Below, one piece after another: positions 40,301 to 51,966 of a stretch of DNA of 64,000 bases. A program made the position numbers and the translations under genes. The notes below the pieces were generated by a model. It searched no databases. It saw nothing but the letters and a program-made list of their open reading frames with translations, and was not told where the DNA came from. Numbering within the stretch: position 1 is the first letter of the stretch; each line of letters begins with the position of its first letter. The stretch is from Corbicula japonica (Eukaryota; Mollusca; Bivalvia; Venerida; Cyrenidae): assembly GCA_038501625.1 (NCBI GenBank), contig JAZAYU010000008.1, positions 7,378,938 to 7,442,937 on the forward strand, read 5' to 3'.

Positions 40301-43300
40301 TATTCATCAGATAATTTCTGACAAAGAAACGAACTGTGTAGATCCTGTTCGGATGGCAAATATTTGTCGACTGATTTGGATCTACACTGTTCGCAAATGC
40401 AATAAAATCCATATATATGGAGTAAAGGATAAATGTGTTCTTTATAAATTGTTTTTTGGGGGGTTGGTGTGATTATGTTCCTTCTCCTGTTCTTCGATAT
40501 TAAAAATTAGATTAACGGTAATTATTTAATCATTCAAATTGAAGTAGACTCAACGACAATTTATAAAACGCATTCACACCGAGCATTTCTCTTAAACAAC
40601 AGAAACATCTTTTTGAAGCTGAGTTTGATTTGTAACTCGAACTGTTTACCTTTTACAGCATTATCCAACGGACCTGAACCATCCAACCAAACCCAACTGC
40701 TGCGCAAAACGCTAGTTCCAATCCAAGACGATGGTTTTATTACATCCAACTGGAAAGAAGTTAAATAACTGAAATGAGCCTACTTTTTACTATCGTTTTC
40801 TGCAAAGAGATTATTCTTATTTATTATAATTATTTTTCTTTTTCTTCCCTGAACCCAGAGGGTTGGGTTCAAAGAGTGATAGTCCGCCCGACCGTCAAAT
40901 CGGGTTTCCTGAGCATATCTTAGCAACCCCTCGATCGATTTCAACCAAACAATCTTAATTATGCGAAGATCGCGTCTCAACTCAATCTCACATGCCTAAA
41001 AATCTAGTTTCTGTGGTAAACGCATCTAAAAAAGGTGTACGGTCAAACGTGACAAAACATTCACATCAACGAGATGGAGTGTCTTTACTAAAATTCTGCA
41101 AACAAATTTATTATTCGGTATTATATTTGCCTTAACCATCACCCAACGTTTGATTACGAGAAAATTATAAAACTCCGACATTATTTAGGCAAGTCGAAAC
41201 GATTTTTATAGATTCTAAAGCCCCAGTACCAGCACACAGCAGTTGGAATCGATGAAACAAACATTTCCCATTTCTGTGTCAGAAAACAAATCAACTACCA
41301 TTGTGTAAACGTCGTTTTAGCGGCGTCTGAGCAATTCAATATTCATCATTCATGTCACGTATGATTAAACTAACAAATCTTGTAAGTTAATTTGTACAAT
41401 GAGAATAGGAGACTTTAGGAAACGCTGCAATATTTGCCGTTTGTTTGAACAAGGACAACCCACCCACTCTTCCACACCCTCTTACCCCTAACCAGCCCCC
41501 CCCCCCCCCCCCCCACCAAAAAAAAATGTGGACTTCGAATATCTGTTAGTTGCTTAATAACCAATAATTGCCTCCAACAAAAAGCATAAATAAACTGAAA
41601 CTTGCACCCACCATTCCAATTCCATGCCCCATTCTTCTTTATTCTTGCTAAATTACTTATACTCATGCCTCACACGGTGGCCGATTTCTGCCATTTTATG
41701 TGTTCACGTTGGTGGGTCGAAATGTCGAAGACATGAAAACAGGTCATCGCATCGAAATCGTGCTTATATGTCGTGTGTTCGCCTTTCGATTTTCGAGAAG
41801 CACACAAGATTACAAACACCGAAGGCGAAATAAGGAAACTTTAGAGGAGAACATACAATCTTATTAATGTATTAATCACTTTTCGTGTCGGCGGCGGGGA
41901 TCAGTACTATATTTCAGTTGATGAGACACCAGTCTCTACTATATAAAATGTATATTTTCACAGAAAATTATTTTAACTATTTTCTTATAAAACCTCTGAT
42001 CTCTACTGGGTTGGAATATTATATATATATTGTATATATTGATACAGTATTAATATTAATGCAGTAATAGTTTACTGTAAATATAATAAATGAACTACAA
42101 GTATAGTTCGTCCAGAAAAACCAAGTTATTATGAAATTAACTCACATTACTGAGTAAATGGTTCACAAACACCACTTCTTCCGGGCCCCACAAAGATGTC
42201 AGCATGGCACCTTGGTCTTCGCATTCAGCTTTCGCGGCATCGAATGGCAAGTGCGCATACGTTGCTATGTAACAAAAATCGTTGAACTGTGTCCATTCCC
42301 AGCTACATCCTTCCGGTCCCAGTTTTTCTGCAATCCATAGCAGAATTGACATAGCAGCAGGCGCGTGCAATTAATAAAACCAATATTTTACTGACAACAA
42401 AATGTGTGGTCCTTTTAAAGAACTTGCAATTACGAAAAGAGCAAACGGCATTTTATTCTTTTGTCATCTATTATCGCGACCGGGAAATACAAGCTCGAAC
42501 GAAATTTTACCAGTATCTCATATTTTATACATTTGTTCGATGAAATGTCCTAACATATTTTTTCATTATCATCATACTCATGTGGGCATTAAAATTGTTA
42601 AAATTGTTATTTTGTGTTGCTTATCTTTTGTGTTTGGATGTAAATAGAACTTTAGGGTTTAACTTTTCTAAACATATGTTAAATAAATGTGTGTATAAAT
42701 ATACATTTGTAACATTATTTTTGCACAATTTTATTGATCTTCATTTTGCCGTTATAGTGATTTTGATAATTTTATTTTTGTCGATAACAGTGCAATGAAA
42801 ACTGTTAGACCGTATATGTCAAGAAACGCGTATGTGTCACACGTGTGATATATTCGGTCACACCCTTCAGCCGAATATGTGACATATAATGTGACATATT
42901 CGGTTGAAATTGGTTTTTCCACGCTCATCAAAACGTATTTGTCTCTTATCAAAAATGTGTCAAAAATGAAAACGGTGTATATAAATAGAAGTCCAATTAT
43001 TTAAAATATTAAAGAACATTAACCTAATGATGGAATTGTTAATATCATCATCATCATCATGCAACATCCCGACAACAAGATCCGACAACAGTATCGTGTT
43101 GTCATGTTCGATACTGTGACACAAGACTGTTGTCGCAATTTCACATGTCGCATAATACGATAAGACAACGCGATAACACGATGCGATATTACGATATTAT
43201 AGTGTTTTTGCGTTTCATTATCGTTTTATCGCGTTGTCGCGCGTCGCTCGACGGGCAACAACGCGACAAGATATCGCGTCATCCAAAGGACGACATCATG

Positions 43301-44711
43301 CTGGTCCCAGCTGAAACCGTATACTAAAGACTGGGTATGGCGGGCTTGATCGAGTCAATGTCGTGGAGGTTTTAAAATGTTTTGAGCGCTTCCTGAATTG
43401 TGTATATCTACAAGTCGAAAACGTTACAACAAAAAAATGCTCGTGATGATGATGTTGATGGTGATATTTCGTTGACTTTAATGAGGGCAAGCTGCTGCTG
43501 CGGACAAAGATAATGGCAATGATGTTTAGAATTGGTTCATTGTATGAAATGAGTGAAATATACGATCAGACATTTGTCGCTAATTTGCACAAACGTATAT
43601 GTCACAAGAAGACAAGCGTGATTAATTCGGCCGAATATGTCACACAGGTGTGACATATACGTTTTGTGACATATACGGTCCAACAGACGACTGCCATAGA
43701 ACCTTAAGGATATTTCTTGTCTTATTACGAGCAAGAAAACTGTATAATTCCGTTTACGGAGAAATATTGTATACCTCAAGATTTTATTGAGATTTAAGGC
43801 GTATAAGCGCCATATGAAGACATAAGAAACAAGCTGTCAGAGGAGAAAACACGCTCGACCGTTCGAATTATTTGAAATAAATGCAATATAGATTAAATGA
43901 ACAATAAAAATGTGCCAAACATTTATTTGCAAACAGGAAAAAATGTTATGATGTTAATAGTATAAGAGGAAATGGAAAGTTTTGAACTGAAAAGGTGAAG
44001 AACTATGGAAGAGTTGGAAAACTTGTTAGAAATTTATGATTTTGGGACATTTAATTTAGTTCAATATCACTGAAATAATGTTACAGAATAAAAACTAACA
44101 CAAACTTTCTGTAAAAATGGTATAAATTTGAAAATTGTGTAGGTCTTGATGAAATTGACGGAGATTATGATAGTGGAAAAGTATTTCAAGTTTAAAGTTG
44201 ATATCTGTAATAGCTACAAAGTTGTGTACCAAGTGCATAGAAACTTTAACACAAAATCTAAGTGAAAAAAGGGGGAATAACTTAAAAAATTGTAGCAGAG
44301 TTATTGGTCTTGTATTAACCGAAGAGTTTTATTTGTATTTACCATCGAAGATTTTAACTATTTTTTTTCTGTTTGCGAATGTCTAAATTTAAATTGCTAT
44401 TGAAATGTTGTAAATGTTGAAAGTAAGGCAACGCGAAAAAAATCTTTTTGCAAACGACGGCAACGAAACTTGACAAAGATGAGTGCAAACATCTCCTATT
44501 GATTTTGTTGAATCATTAAGAAATCAGTGTCAAATAACATCAGATAAGCTACTCACAAACATGACAGAAATTGTCTTTATAACTAATGCAAAAAATGAAT
44601 GAAAAAATCGCTGTTCCATACAAAGTTAACGATTTTCTAATACGTACCTAAGGTAATCACAAGTCCACACGATCCAAATAAAACACAAGTCAAATAATAT
44701 ACGAATAACAT
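34319..44711 (-). CDS. Secreted C-type lectin-domain protein with C-terminal cysteine-rich module
   Basis: Five exons, spliced in phase: 44711-44648, 42327-42146, 40749-40650, 39775-39677 and 34614-34319 (stop TAA), giving 741 nt and 246 aa. Residues 1-21 are a signal peptide (MLFVYYLTCVLFGSCG). Residues 29-146 form a long-form CTLD with six cysteines at 29, 40, 57, 123, 137 and 146 and the WIG core at 91-93. The EPN/QPD sugar-binding motif is absent (PLDNAVKGEAD takes its place), and the WND stretch reads EFVRCEF, so classical calcium-dependent sugar binding is doubtful. The last exon adds 98 residues with six more cysteines (209-237: CAYRC, ECQAF, CKSTRRC, YVC), resembling a compact PAN/apple-like domain. 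It is probably an extracellular recognition protein, but the ligand is unknown. Introns are 2,320, 1,396, 874 and 5,062 bp; the last one is packed with transposons. All sites are GT-AG. The exon chain was assembled by eye, and alternative exons are possible. Confidence 0.85.
36293..36362 (+). repeat. tRNA-like SINE head
   Basis: The segment tagtgtagtggctaacactc followed by gcctctcaagcggaggcccc and gggttcaat has the A box, anticodon-stem and B box layout of a tRNA, closest by eye to tRNA-Asp/Glu. The acceptor ends do not pair and a T8 run follows, so it is a SINE head or tRNA pseudogene and not a working tRNA. Confidence 0.6.
37012..37523. repeat. MITE with AGACCTATAT inverted ends
   Basis: The left end aaagacctatattatacata and the right end tatttatatatataggtctc are inverted, followed inward by gatacgcgtct / agatgcgaatc. 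The interior is GC-richer, with cacgtgatc and cacgtgacg boxes. A 33-bp solo version, agacctatattattcatata + taggtct, sits at 38409-38441. Confidence 0.65.
39440..39645. repeat. TTAACCCTTT foldback family copy (edges lost)
   Basis: Internal symmetric blocks gcagatctaaatcagctagc, ctgattagtactacactgtt, gaacagcgcaaatcctgatc and ggatctacactgttcgcaca match the family at 40196-40435. Confidence 0.75.
39825..39968. mobile_element. Hairpin MITE family B, full copy, next to a lectin exon
   Basis: 144-bp near-perfect palindrome from gcccaagatcataaaactaa to ttaattttatgatcttgggc, with the centre atggcgacaagtcgccat. It ends only about 50 bp from the 3' splice site of lectin exon 4 (39776) and so forms part of that intron's acceptor region. 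Confidence 0.92.
40196..40435. repeat. TTAACCCTTT foldback family copy
   Basis: The interior is symmetric: cagctggcacatctgtgtct, tctgatcaggatctgcacag, gaactgtgtagatcctgttc and gatctacactgttcgcaaat. The right end is tatatatggagtaaaggata. Confidence 0.75.
41494..41527. repeat. C-run followed by A-run
   Basis: About 20 consecutive C, then 'acc' and eight A, in lectin intron 3. Copy number is likely to vary and be unreliable in assembly. Confidence 0.9.
42802..43686. mobile_element. 885-bp TIR element rich in 'gacatatacg' motifs
   Basis: The ends ctgttagaccgtatatgtca and tgacatatacggtccaacag are inverted. Subterminal copies of tgtgacatat / atatgtcaca and cggccgaatatgt / acatattcgg fill both flanks. 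The centre (43120-43290) has a second symmetric block built from tatcgcgttgtc and its complement. It lies in lectin intron 1. No transposase. Confidence 0.8.
43021..44647. other. Remainder of lectin intron 1
   Basis: Apart from the TIR element, an (ATC)5 run at 43046-43060 and a (GAT)n patch near 43446, the sequence is AT-rich and nothing else is recognised. Confidence 0.5.
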
Positions 44712-45108
44712 TCTCGATGGTTTTTAAAATTTTAATCTCATCTATGTCGTTGCTATGTGGAGAGCATTCCTAGTAACAACTAAATTACCAATGATTTCGG
44801 TTTCTCAATATTTCTGCCTTTTACGAGCCAAGAAATAAATGAAAGATGTACAGATTATCCTATAATGTCTAGCGGATATTTGATTTACAAGTTTTATGCC
44901 TGCTGACATCCAATGTATCGTGTCTTGATTGCTGACGACGATGCAATCAATAAAAGAAAGTTCCTATCATCCGTTTAAATAATAAATCGAACATAAAAAA
45001 TGTGAAGGAATACAATCTAAGCAGATAGTTAACTCTTTAATTGGTAAAAAATATCGGCTTTTATCACAATTTTGACCAGTGTAATCCGTGATCAAAATGT
45101 GCAATTAC

Positions 45109-48100
45109 GCAGTCTAATCACGGTCTATCCACGCAGTCTGATCACAGTCTATCAACGCAGTTTGATCAGGGTCTAACTACGCAGTCTGATCACGGTCTAT
45201 CCATGAATTCTGATCAGGGTCTATGAACGCAGTCTGATCACGGTGTATTAACGCAGTCTGATCAGGGTCTATCAACGCAGTCTGATCAGGGTCTATCCAG
45301 GCAGTCTGATCACTGTCTATCCACGCAGTCTGAGCACGGTCTATTCAGGCAGTCTGATCAGGGTCTACGAATGCAGTCTGATCAGGGTCTATGAACGCAG
45401 TCTCATCACGGTGCATCAACGCAGTCTGATCAGGGTCTATCAACGCAGTCTGATCATGGTCAATGAACGCAGTCTGATCAGGTTCTATCCAGGCAGTCTG
45501 ATCAGAGTCTATCCAGGCAGTCTGATCAGGGTCTATGAACGCAGTCTGATCACGATGTATCAACGGAGTCTGATCATGGTCTATGAACGCAGTCTGATCA
45601 AGTTCTATCCAGGCAGTCTGATCAGGTTCTATCCAGGCAGTCTGATCAGGGTCTATGAACGCAGTCTGATCACGATGTATCAACGCAGTTTGATCGGGGT
45701 CTATCAACGCATTCGATCAGGGTCTATCCAGGCAGTCTGATCAGGGTCTATCAATGCAGTCTGATCACGGTCTATCTACGCAATCTGATCACGGTCTATA
45801 TACGCAGTCTGATCAGGGTCTATCCAGGCAGTCTGATCAGGGTCTATCAACGCAGTCTGATCACTGTCTATCCACTCAGTCTGATCAGGGTATAACCATG
45901 CAGTCTGATCAGGGTCTATCAACGCAGTCTGAACACGGTCTATCCACGCAATCTGATCACGGTCTATAAAAGCAGTCTGATCAGGGTCTTTCGACTCAGT
46001 CTGTTCAGGGTCTATCCACGTAATCTGATCAAGGTCTTTATACACAGTCTGATCAGGGTCTATCGACGCAGTCTGATCACCGTCTATTTACGCAGTCTGA
46101 TCAGGGTCTATCCACGCAATCTGATCACGGTCTATATACGCAGTCAGTTCAGGGTCTATCCAGGCAGTCTGATCAGGGTCTACGAATGCAGTCTGATCAG
46201 GGTCTATGAACGCAGTCTCATCACGGTGCATCAACGCAGTCTGATCAGGGTCTATCAACGCAGTCTGATCAGGGTCTATGAACGCAGTCTGATCAGGTTC
46301 TATCCAGGCAGTCTGATCAGAGTCTATCCAGGCAGTCTGATCAGGGTCTATGAACGCAGTCTGATCACGATGTATCAACGGAGTCTGATCATGGTCTATG
46401 AACGCAGTCTGATCAAGTTCTATCCAGGCAGTCTGATCAGGTTCTATCCAGGCAGTCTGATCAGGGTCTATGAACGCAGTCTGATCACGATGAATCAACG
46501 CAGTTTGATCGGGGTCTATCAACGCATTCGATCAGGGTCTATCCAGGCAGTCTGATCAGGGTCTATCAATGCAGTCTGATCACGGTCTATCCACGCAATC
46601 TGATCACGGTCTATATACGCAGTCTGATCAGGGTCTATCCAGGCAGTCTGATCAGGGTCTATCAACGCAGTCTGATCACGGTCTATCCACTCAGTCTGAT
46701 CAGGGTATAACCATGCAGTCTGATCAGGGTCTATCAACGCAGTCTGAACACGGTCTATCCACGCAATCTGATCACGGTCTATAAAAGCAGTCTGATCAGG
46801 GTCTTTCGACTCAGTCTGTTCAGGGTCTATCCACGTAATCTGATCAAGGTCTTTATACACAGTCTGATCAGGGTCTATCGACGCAGTCTGATCACCGTCT
46901 ATTTACGCAGTCTGATCAGGGTCTATCCACGCAATCTGATCACGGTCTATATACGCAGTCAGTTCAGGGTCTATCCAGGCAGTCTGATCAGGGTCTATCA
47001 ATGCAGTCTGATCGCTGTCTATCAACGCAGTCTGATCACTTTCTATCCACGCAATTTGATTAGGGTCTATCCACGCAGTCTGATCAGGGTCTATCCACGA
47101 AGTCTGATCACTGTCTATCCACGCAGTCTGATCACTGTCTATCCACGCAGTCTGATCAGGGTCTATCAACGCAGTCTGATCACTGTCTATATACACAGTC
47201 TGATCACGGTCTAACCACGCAGTCTAATCAGGGTCAATCAACGCAGTCTGATCAGGGTCTATCAACACAGTCTGATTAGGGTCTATCCACGCAGTCTGAG
47301 CACGGTCTATCCACGCATTCTGATCAGGGTCTATCCACGCAGTCTCAGCAAGGTCTATCTACGCAGTCTGATCAGGGTCTATCACGGTCTATCCACGCAG
47401 TCCGATCAGCGTCCATCAACGCAGCTGATCAGGGTCTATCTACGCAGTCTGATCAGGGTCTGTCCATGCAGTCTCAGCAAGGTCTATCTACGCAGTCTGA
47501 TCAGGGTCTATCACGCTCAACCAACGCAGTCTGATCACGGTCTATCAACGCAGTCTGATCAGGATCTATCCACTCAGTCTGATCAGTGTCTATCCAAGCA
47601 ATCTGATCACGGCCTATCCACTCAGTCTGATCAGGGTCTATCCAATCAGTCTGATCACGGTCTATCCACTCAATCTGATCAGGGTCTATCTAAGCAGTCT
47701 GATCAGGGTCTTTCCACTAAGTCTGATCAGGGTCTTTCAACGCAGTCTGATCAGGGTCTATCCAAGCAATCTGATCACGGTCTATCCACTCAGTCTGATC
47801 AGGGTCTATCCAGGCAGTCTGATCACGGTCTATCCACTCAGTCTGATCAGGGTCTATCTAAGCAGTCTGATCAGGGTCTTTCCACTCAGTCTGATCAGGG
47901 TCTATCAAAGCAGTCTGATCAGGGTCTATCCACTCAGTCTGAGCAAGGTCTATCCAAGCAGTCTGATCAGGGTCTATCCAAGCAGTCTGATCAGGGTGTA
48001 TCCAAGCAGTCTGACCATGGTCCAAGCGATCTGATCAGGGTCTATCCAAGCAGTCTGATCAGGATCTATTAACGCAGTCTGATCAGGGTCTATCCAAGCA

Positions 48101-48669
48101 GTCTGAGCAAGGTCTATCCAAGCAGTCTGATCAGGGTCTATCCAAGCAGTCTGATCAGGGTCTATCCAAGCAGTCTGATCAAGGTCCATCCAAGCAGTCT
48201 GATCACGGTCTATCCACTCAGTCTGATCAGGGTCTATCCACGCAGTCTTAGCAAGGTCTACCTACGCAGTCTGATCAGGGTCTATCCAAGCAGTCTGAGC
48301 AAGGTCTATCTACGCAGTCTGATCATGGTCTATCCACGCAGTCTGAGCAAGGTCTATCAACGCAGTCCGATCAGGGTCTATCCAAGCAGTCTGATCAGGG
48401 TCTGTCCACGCAGTCCGAGCAAGGTCTATCCAAGCAGTCTAATCACGGTCTATCCAAGCAGTCTGATCAGTGTCTATCCAAGCAGTCTGATCAGGTCTAT
48501 CCAAGCATTCTGATCAGGGTCTATCCACGCAGTCTGAGCAAGGTCTATCAACGCAGTCTGATCACGGTCTTTAAACTCAGCCTGATCAAGGTCTATGAAC
48601 ACAGTCTGATCAGGGTCTATCCACGCAGTCTGATCAGGGTCGATCAACGCTGTCTGATCACGGTCTACA
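45109..48669. repeat. 24-bp minisatellite, ~148 units
   Basis: The unit is cagtctgatcagggtctatc plus four bases (caac, ccac, ccag, ccaa). Each unit has the palindrome tgatca at its centre. The phase holds over 3.56 kb with few indels. Because 24 is a multiple of 3, long open frames appear on both strands: the plus strand reads QSDQGLST repeats and the minus strand DPDQTAWI repeats. Unit subtypes are regional. 'Tatgaacg' and 'tatccagg' dominate 45.4-46.9 kb; 'tatccaag' and 'tatccact' dominate 47.6-48.6 kb. No splice or start context suggests a gene. Confidence 0.97.
45355..46984. repeat. 815-bp higher-order duplication within the minisatellite
   Basis: The segment from about 45355 to 46169 is repeated from 46170 to about 46984 at an offset of 815 bp, i.e. 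34 units less one base. The marker unit 'caacgcattcgatcagggtc', which has lost a base, occurs in both (45706 and 46521). Only scattered substitutions separate the copies, so the duplication is recent. Confidence 0.9.
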
Positions 48670-49619
48670 CAGTTTTTTAGTCTTTAGAAAAGATTAGTTC
48701 AGCTAATACATTTCTTAAACGATCCCCTTTAAACAATGAACGGACTGGCTAAACTTGATATAAAGGTAAATTAAAACAATTCATTAAACGGGTTAACGGT
48801 AAAGTTAACATTTTGAGAGTGACTGGTTGCGGTTTTACGGCTAAATTACCTAGCAAGGAGCATTGAAAATATTATTACCTACCTACAGGTTGAGCCAAAA
48901 AATCCCATCCGAACAGTCTTTCACTCGCATTTTGACTTGGTGACTTGTTTAGCATGGTCGTCAGCTGCAGAACATGTCCATGGAAGATCATGGTTGCATA
49001 AAACAGATAAAAATACGACGTGCGTGTTGATTGATTGTTGACAGCGATCTAATAATATAGCCTAAGGATAATAAGGCAGATTCACATTTCAGAAGCTTAT
49101 AGCCCATCATCGAAGATTTCCGAGACTTGTTACACAAAGTACCGCACTTCAATCCGCGAACAAAAATAATCCTTTCCTCTATCCTACCAAAACAGGGTCC
49201 AGTTATCAGCTCACGTGTCGCTGAAAGATCTGTGTAATGACAATGATCACATTTTCCTGGACAATACTGTAGACTTCTAAAATGAGCTCTCTTTTTTGAT
49301 AAAGCCAGGCCACTGGATGTACCCTACAGATCATATGCCTCACATTTTTACCAAGATCCAAAAGAAAACAAGGAACCTTACAGGAGAAACAGCTACCATA
49401 TGGACTGAAACAGGAACAGACGACCAGCGGAAAGAATGCCAACTCAATGGATGCTGATGCCGCCGCCACCAGTATGGCATCCACCAGAGAGCTGATGCCG
49501 CCGCCACCAGTATGGTATCCACCAGCGAATCGGAGATTCATGTGCTTACATTCTATTTGCAAACCTCAGTATTCGAACCAAAATCTACCAAAATCTTTTT
49601 AAAATAGCGAAGGTTACTC
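48670..49619. other. Unassigned sequence with a 38-bp tandem pair
   Basis: No gene is recognised. At 49453-49528 the block gctgatgccgccgccaccag + tatgg-atccaccag occurs twice in tandem, 38 bp apart. Minus-strand frames over it (49206-49562) have no recognisable domain. Confidence 0.45.
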
Positions 49620-49639
49620 TAATTGTTTTTTTTTTTAAA

Positions 49640-50439
49640 GAACAAAATCATGACATAGCCAACTACCGTCTAATATCTATTCTTCCAATACTTTTATAAA
49701 ATTTTAGAACGACACGTAAACAATAACATTAAATCTCAAATCACAGTTTGACACATGAGAGGCAGTCAGGTTTCAGATCTCATCACTCCTGTGAAACAGC
49801 CTTGACTGCAATTTTAGATGATTGGATAAATGCAGTTGATGAAAATAAAATTACTGGTTCTGACATCCTTGACCTATCTAAAACCTTTGATATGATAGCT
49901 AATGAAATTCTTTTTGAAAAAAAAATAGCAATATATTAATTCAGTTGAATTGAATTGAGCTCTGCAATACAGTGGTTCGGGTCTTACATACATGTCCGTA
50001 CACAACAAGTGTTATCTCAACAACTGATCTACATTAGTCTCTGATATACATTCAAAATGCTTGCGCTCAAAAACTTCCCTTTATTTGTATGTCCCAAAAT
50101 CAAAACATGAAATTTATCGAAAATCATTTTCACATTCGGATGCTGTTATTTGGAATTCTCTCCCAGAAATTTTCAAAAATTCAACAAATATACTTCATTT
50201 TAAGAAAAACTATTTAAAATATAAATTCAGTACACCATTTTCGAAGAACCACTCCCCAAAATATTAGTATTTATTGACAATTAAACTCTGTTCTTTGTAC
50301 TCTATGTTATTATCCATCTTGTTTCATTACATATTTCTTCAATTCATTTGTTGTCTTGTATATATTGTCAATGTATATAATAGAGGATCCCTGGGAAGAT
50401 TGGGCTCTGTCCCAACTGTGTTTCCTCTTTAAATAAAGA

Positions 50440-50475
<36 letters not shown>
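49640..50475 (+). pseudogene. LINE remnant with internal deletion and (ATT)n tail
   Basis: 49660-49935 encodes reverse transcriptase text: a degraded NYRLISILPIL block, then LTHERQSGFRSHHSCETALT and ILDLSKTFDMI, i.e. fingers through motif A. The palm with YxDD is missing. 50061-50267 resumes with the protein's C-terminal tail (SFSHSDAVIWNSLPEIFKNS). It ends in aataaagat followed by (ATT)n, a 3' tail typical of many LINEs. CR1/L2-like by the tail; clade not certain. Confidence 0.8.

Positions 50476-50476
<1 letters not shown>
50447..50476. repeat. (ATT)n microsatellite
   Basis: Ten ATT units forming the 3' tail of the LINE remnant. Confidence 0.95.
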
Positions 50477-50479
<3 letters not shown>

Positions 50480-50924
50480 TGCAAATAAGGTAACTGCTTT
50501 TAATGGTGGGCATGTTTTTATATTTGTCGGGATATGTTTGTTTGTGGTCCTTAAAATACGCTATAAGTACATTAATAATATATTACATGCAATGTTTACC
50601 TTTTAGACAAAAAATGTTGAAAGCAGGAAAATGACTGTTTGCCTTCTTTATCAATTTAGACGTCTCCTCCTCTTTTTATCCACCGATCACCAGATCAACG
50701 GAATTCTTAAATACACTTCAATGATGTCATTATCATTCTATGTAAATATTTAGTTTTCATCAGAAAATCTTTAGATAATCACAGTGGAACAACGCGGTAA
50801 ATAACTTTTTGCGGAAGTATATCGCAATTCAATAACAGATAAGTACATAGGCGACGGTACAAAATAAGTACAAAAAAGGACGGTACGTTCACCTCACCTT
50901 TTAATCATTGTCTGTGTAGAATAA
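50477..50924. other. Unassigned non-coding sequence
   Basis: Nothing recognised. Confidence 0.5.
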
Positions 50925-51058
<134 letters not shown>

Positions 51059-51064
51059 ATCAAT

Positions 51065-51245
51065 GTTATAAATGAATTTTTTTATTTTACATAATTTAGA
51101 ACAGTATAAAGAAAAATAGTTAGACCTAAAAATTCACGTGGGCATACTCACTTGGGCATTTAAATTTATGTTTTGTGTCGCTTTATTTTTGTGTTTGGAT
51201 ACTCGTAAATAGAAATTTTGTGGAAATTTAATTTTTCTTAACGTA
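51065..51245. repeat. Fragment of the 706-bp MITE family
   Basis: Contains acagtataaagaaaaatagt, gggcatttaaatttatgttt and ggatactcgtaaatagaaat, which match the inner arms of 23387-24092 and 54280-54400. Confidence 0.7.
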
Positions 51246-51246
51246 A

Positions 51247-51385
51247 ACCGGGCTGAGCATACTGGTTTCCGACCAGTTTCAAATCTCAAACATCTGATTG
51301 GCTGAAATGGAGACCAGTCTCCATTTCAGCCAATCAGATGCTTAAGATTTGAGACTGCGCTCCGTTCTCAGTTTTATAACCTCTG
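51247..51385. mobile_element. Hairpin MITE family B copy
   Basis: Palindrome with centre gaaatggagaccagtctccatttc. Arms contain catctgattggctg / cagccaatcagatg and the right end is cagttttataacctc. Confidence 0.88.
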
Positions 51386-51864
51386 GACAGGGTATATCGC
51401 TAACTGGTTTTAAGGAGTTTCCAAGGAGTGTATGTCATATAACATTCTTGTCTTTTCTTCTGTTTTGTCCTTTGTCAGTTATCGCTGTTGGTTTGTAACC
51501 TTAAAGGTAACATTACACCAAAAACGCAGTTCCTCCGTGGTCCAGTTTATCGGGTGTGAAAAACTGAGAATGAAAACACCCTCTTATTTCCAACCAGGCC
51601 TTCTTTAAACATCAAACAAATAAAACACAAGTAAAATAAAGACACATAAAGAAGAAACTTGAGTATATTATAAATAAATAGTTTATATTTATAGAAAACA
51701 AAGTTTGTTTTATATCAATTCGTTTTTACATTTTTTATTATTAAAAAGGGCATGTGATGGGATACCCATACCATTGTGACAAACAGCCCTTTTAAGAAAC
51801 GTTGTACGAGGAGAGCAAGCATTTCAAGAATCTAATTTAGAAGTTGACATAAGAAAATATGACC

Positions 51865-51966
51865 TGGGCTGAAGATTATAAAGCTGAGATTTGAAAAAGT
51901 CTCCATTTCAGTTAATCAGATGCTTGAGATTTGGTTTTCATTCACAGTTTTATAATCTTGAAGCCA
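51865..51966. mobile_element. Hairpin MITE family B copy, internally deleted
   Basis: It starts gggctgaagattataaagct and ends acagttttataatcttgaag. One central arm is lost (tctccatttcagttaatcag remains). Confidence 0.8.

Noticed and set aside
45345..48513. Long frames of QSDQGLST / DPDQTAWI repeats as a repeat protein gene
   Set aside because: They exist on both strands only because the minisatellite period is 24 bp. They lack start context, signal peptide, splice sites or unique flanking coding sequence.
45109..48669. CRISPR-like array
   Set aside because: Units are contiguous with no unique spacers, and the genome is eukaryotic.
49206..49562. Gly-rich minus-strand frame of 118 aa
   Set aside because: It crosses a 38-bp tandem pair and shows no domain; likely chance.
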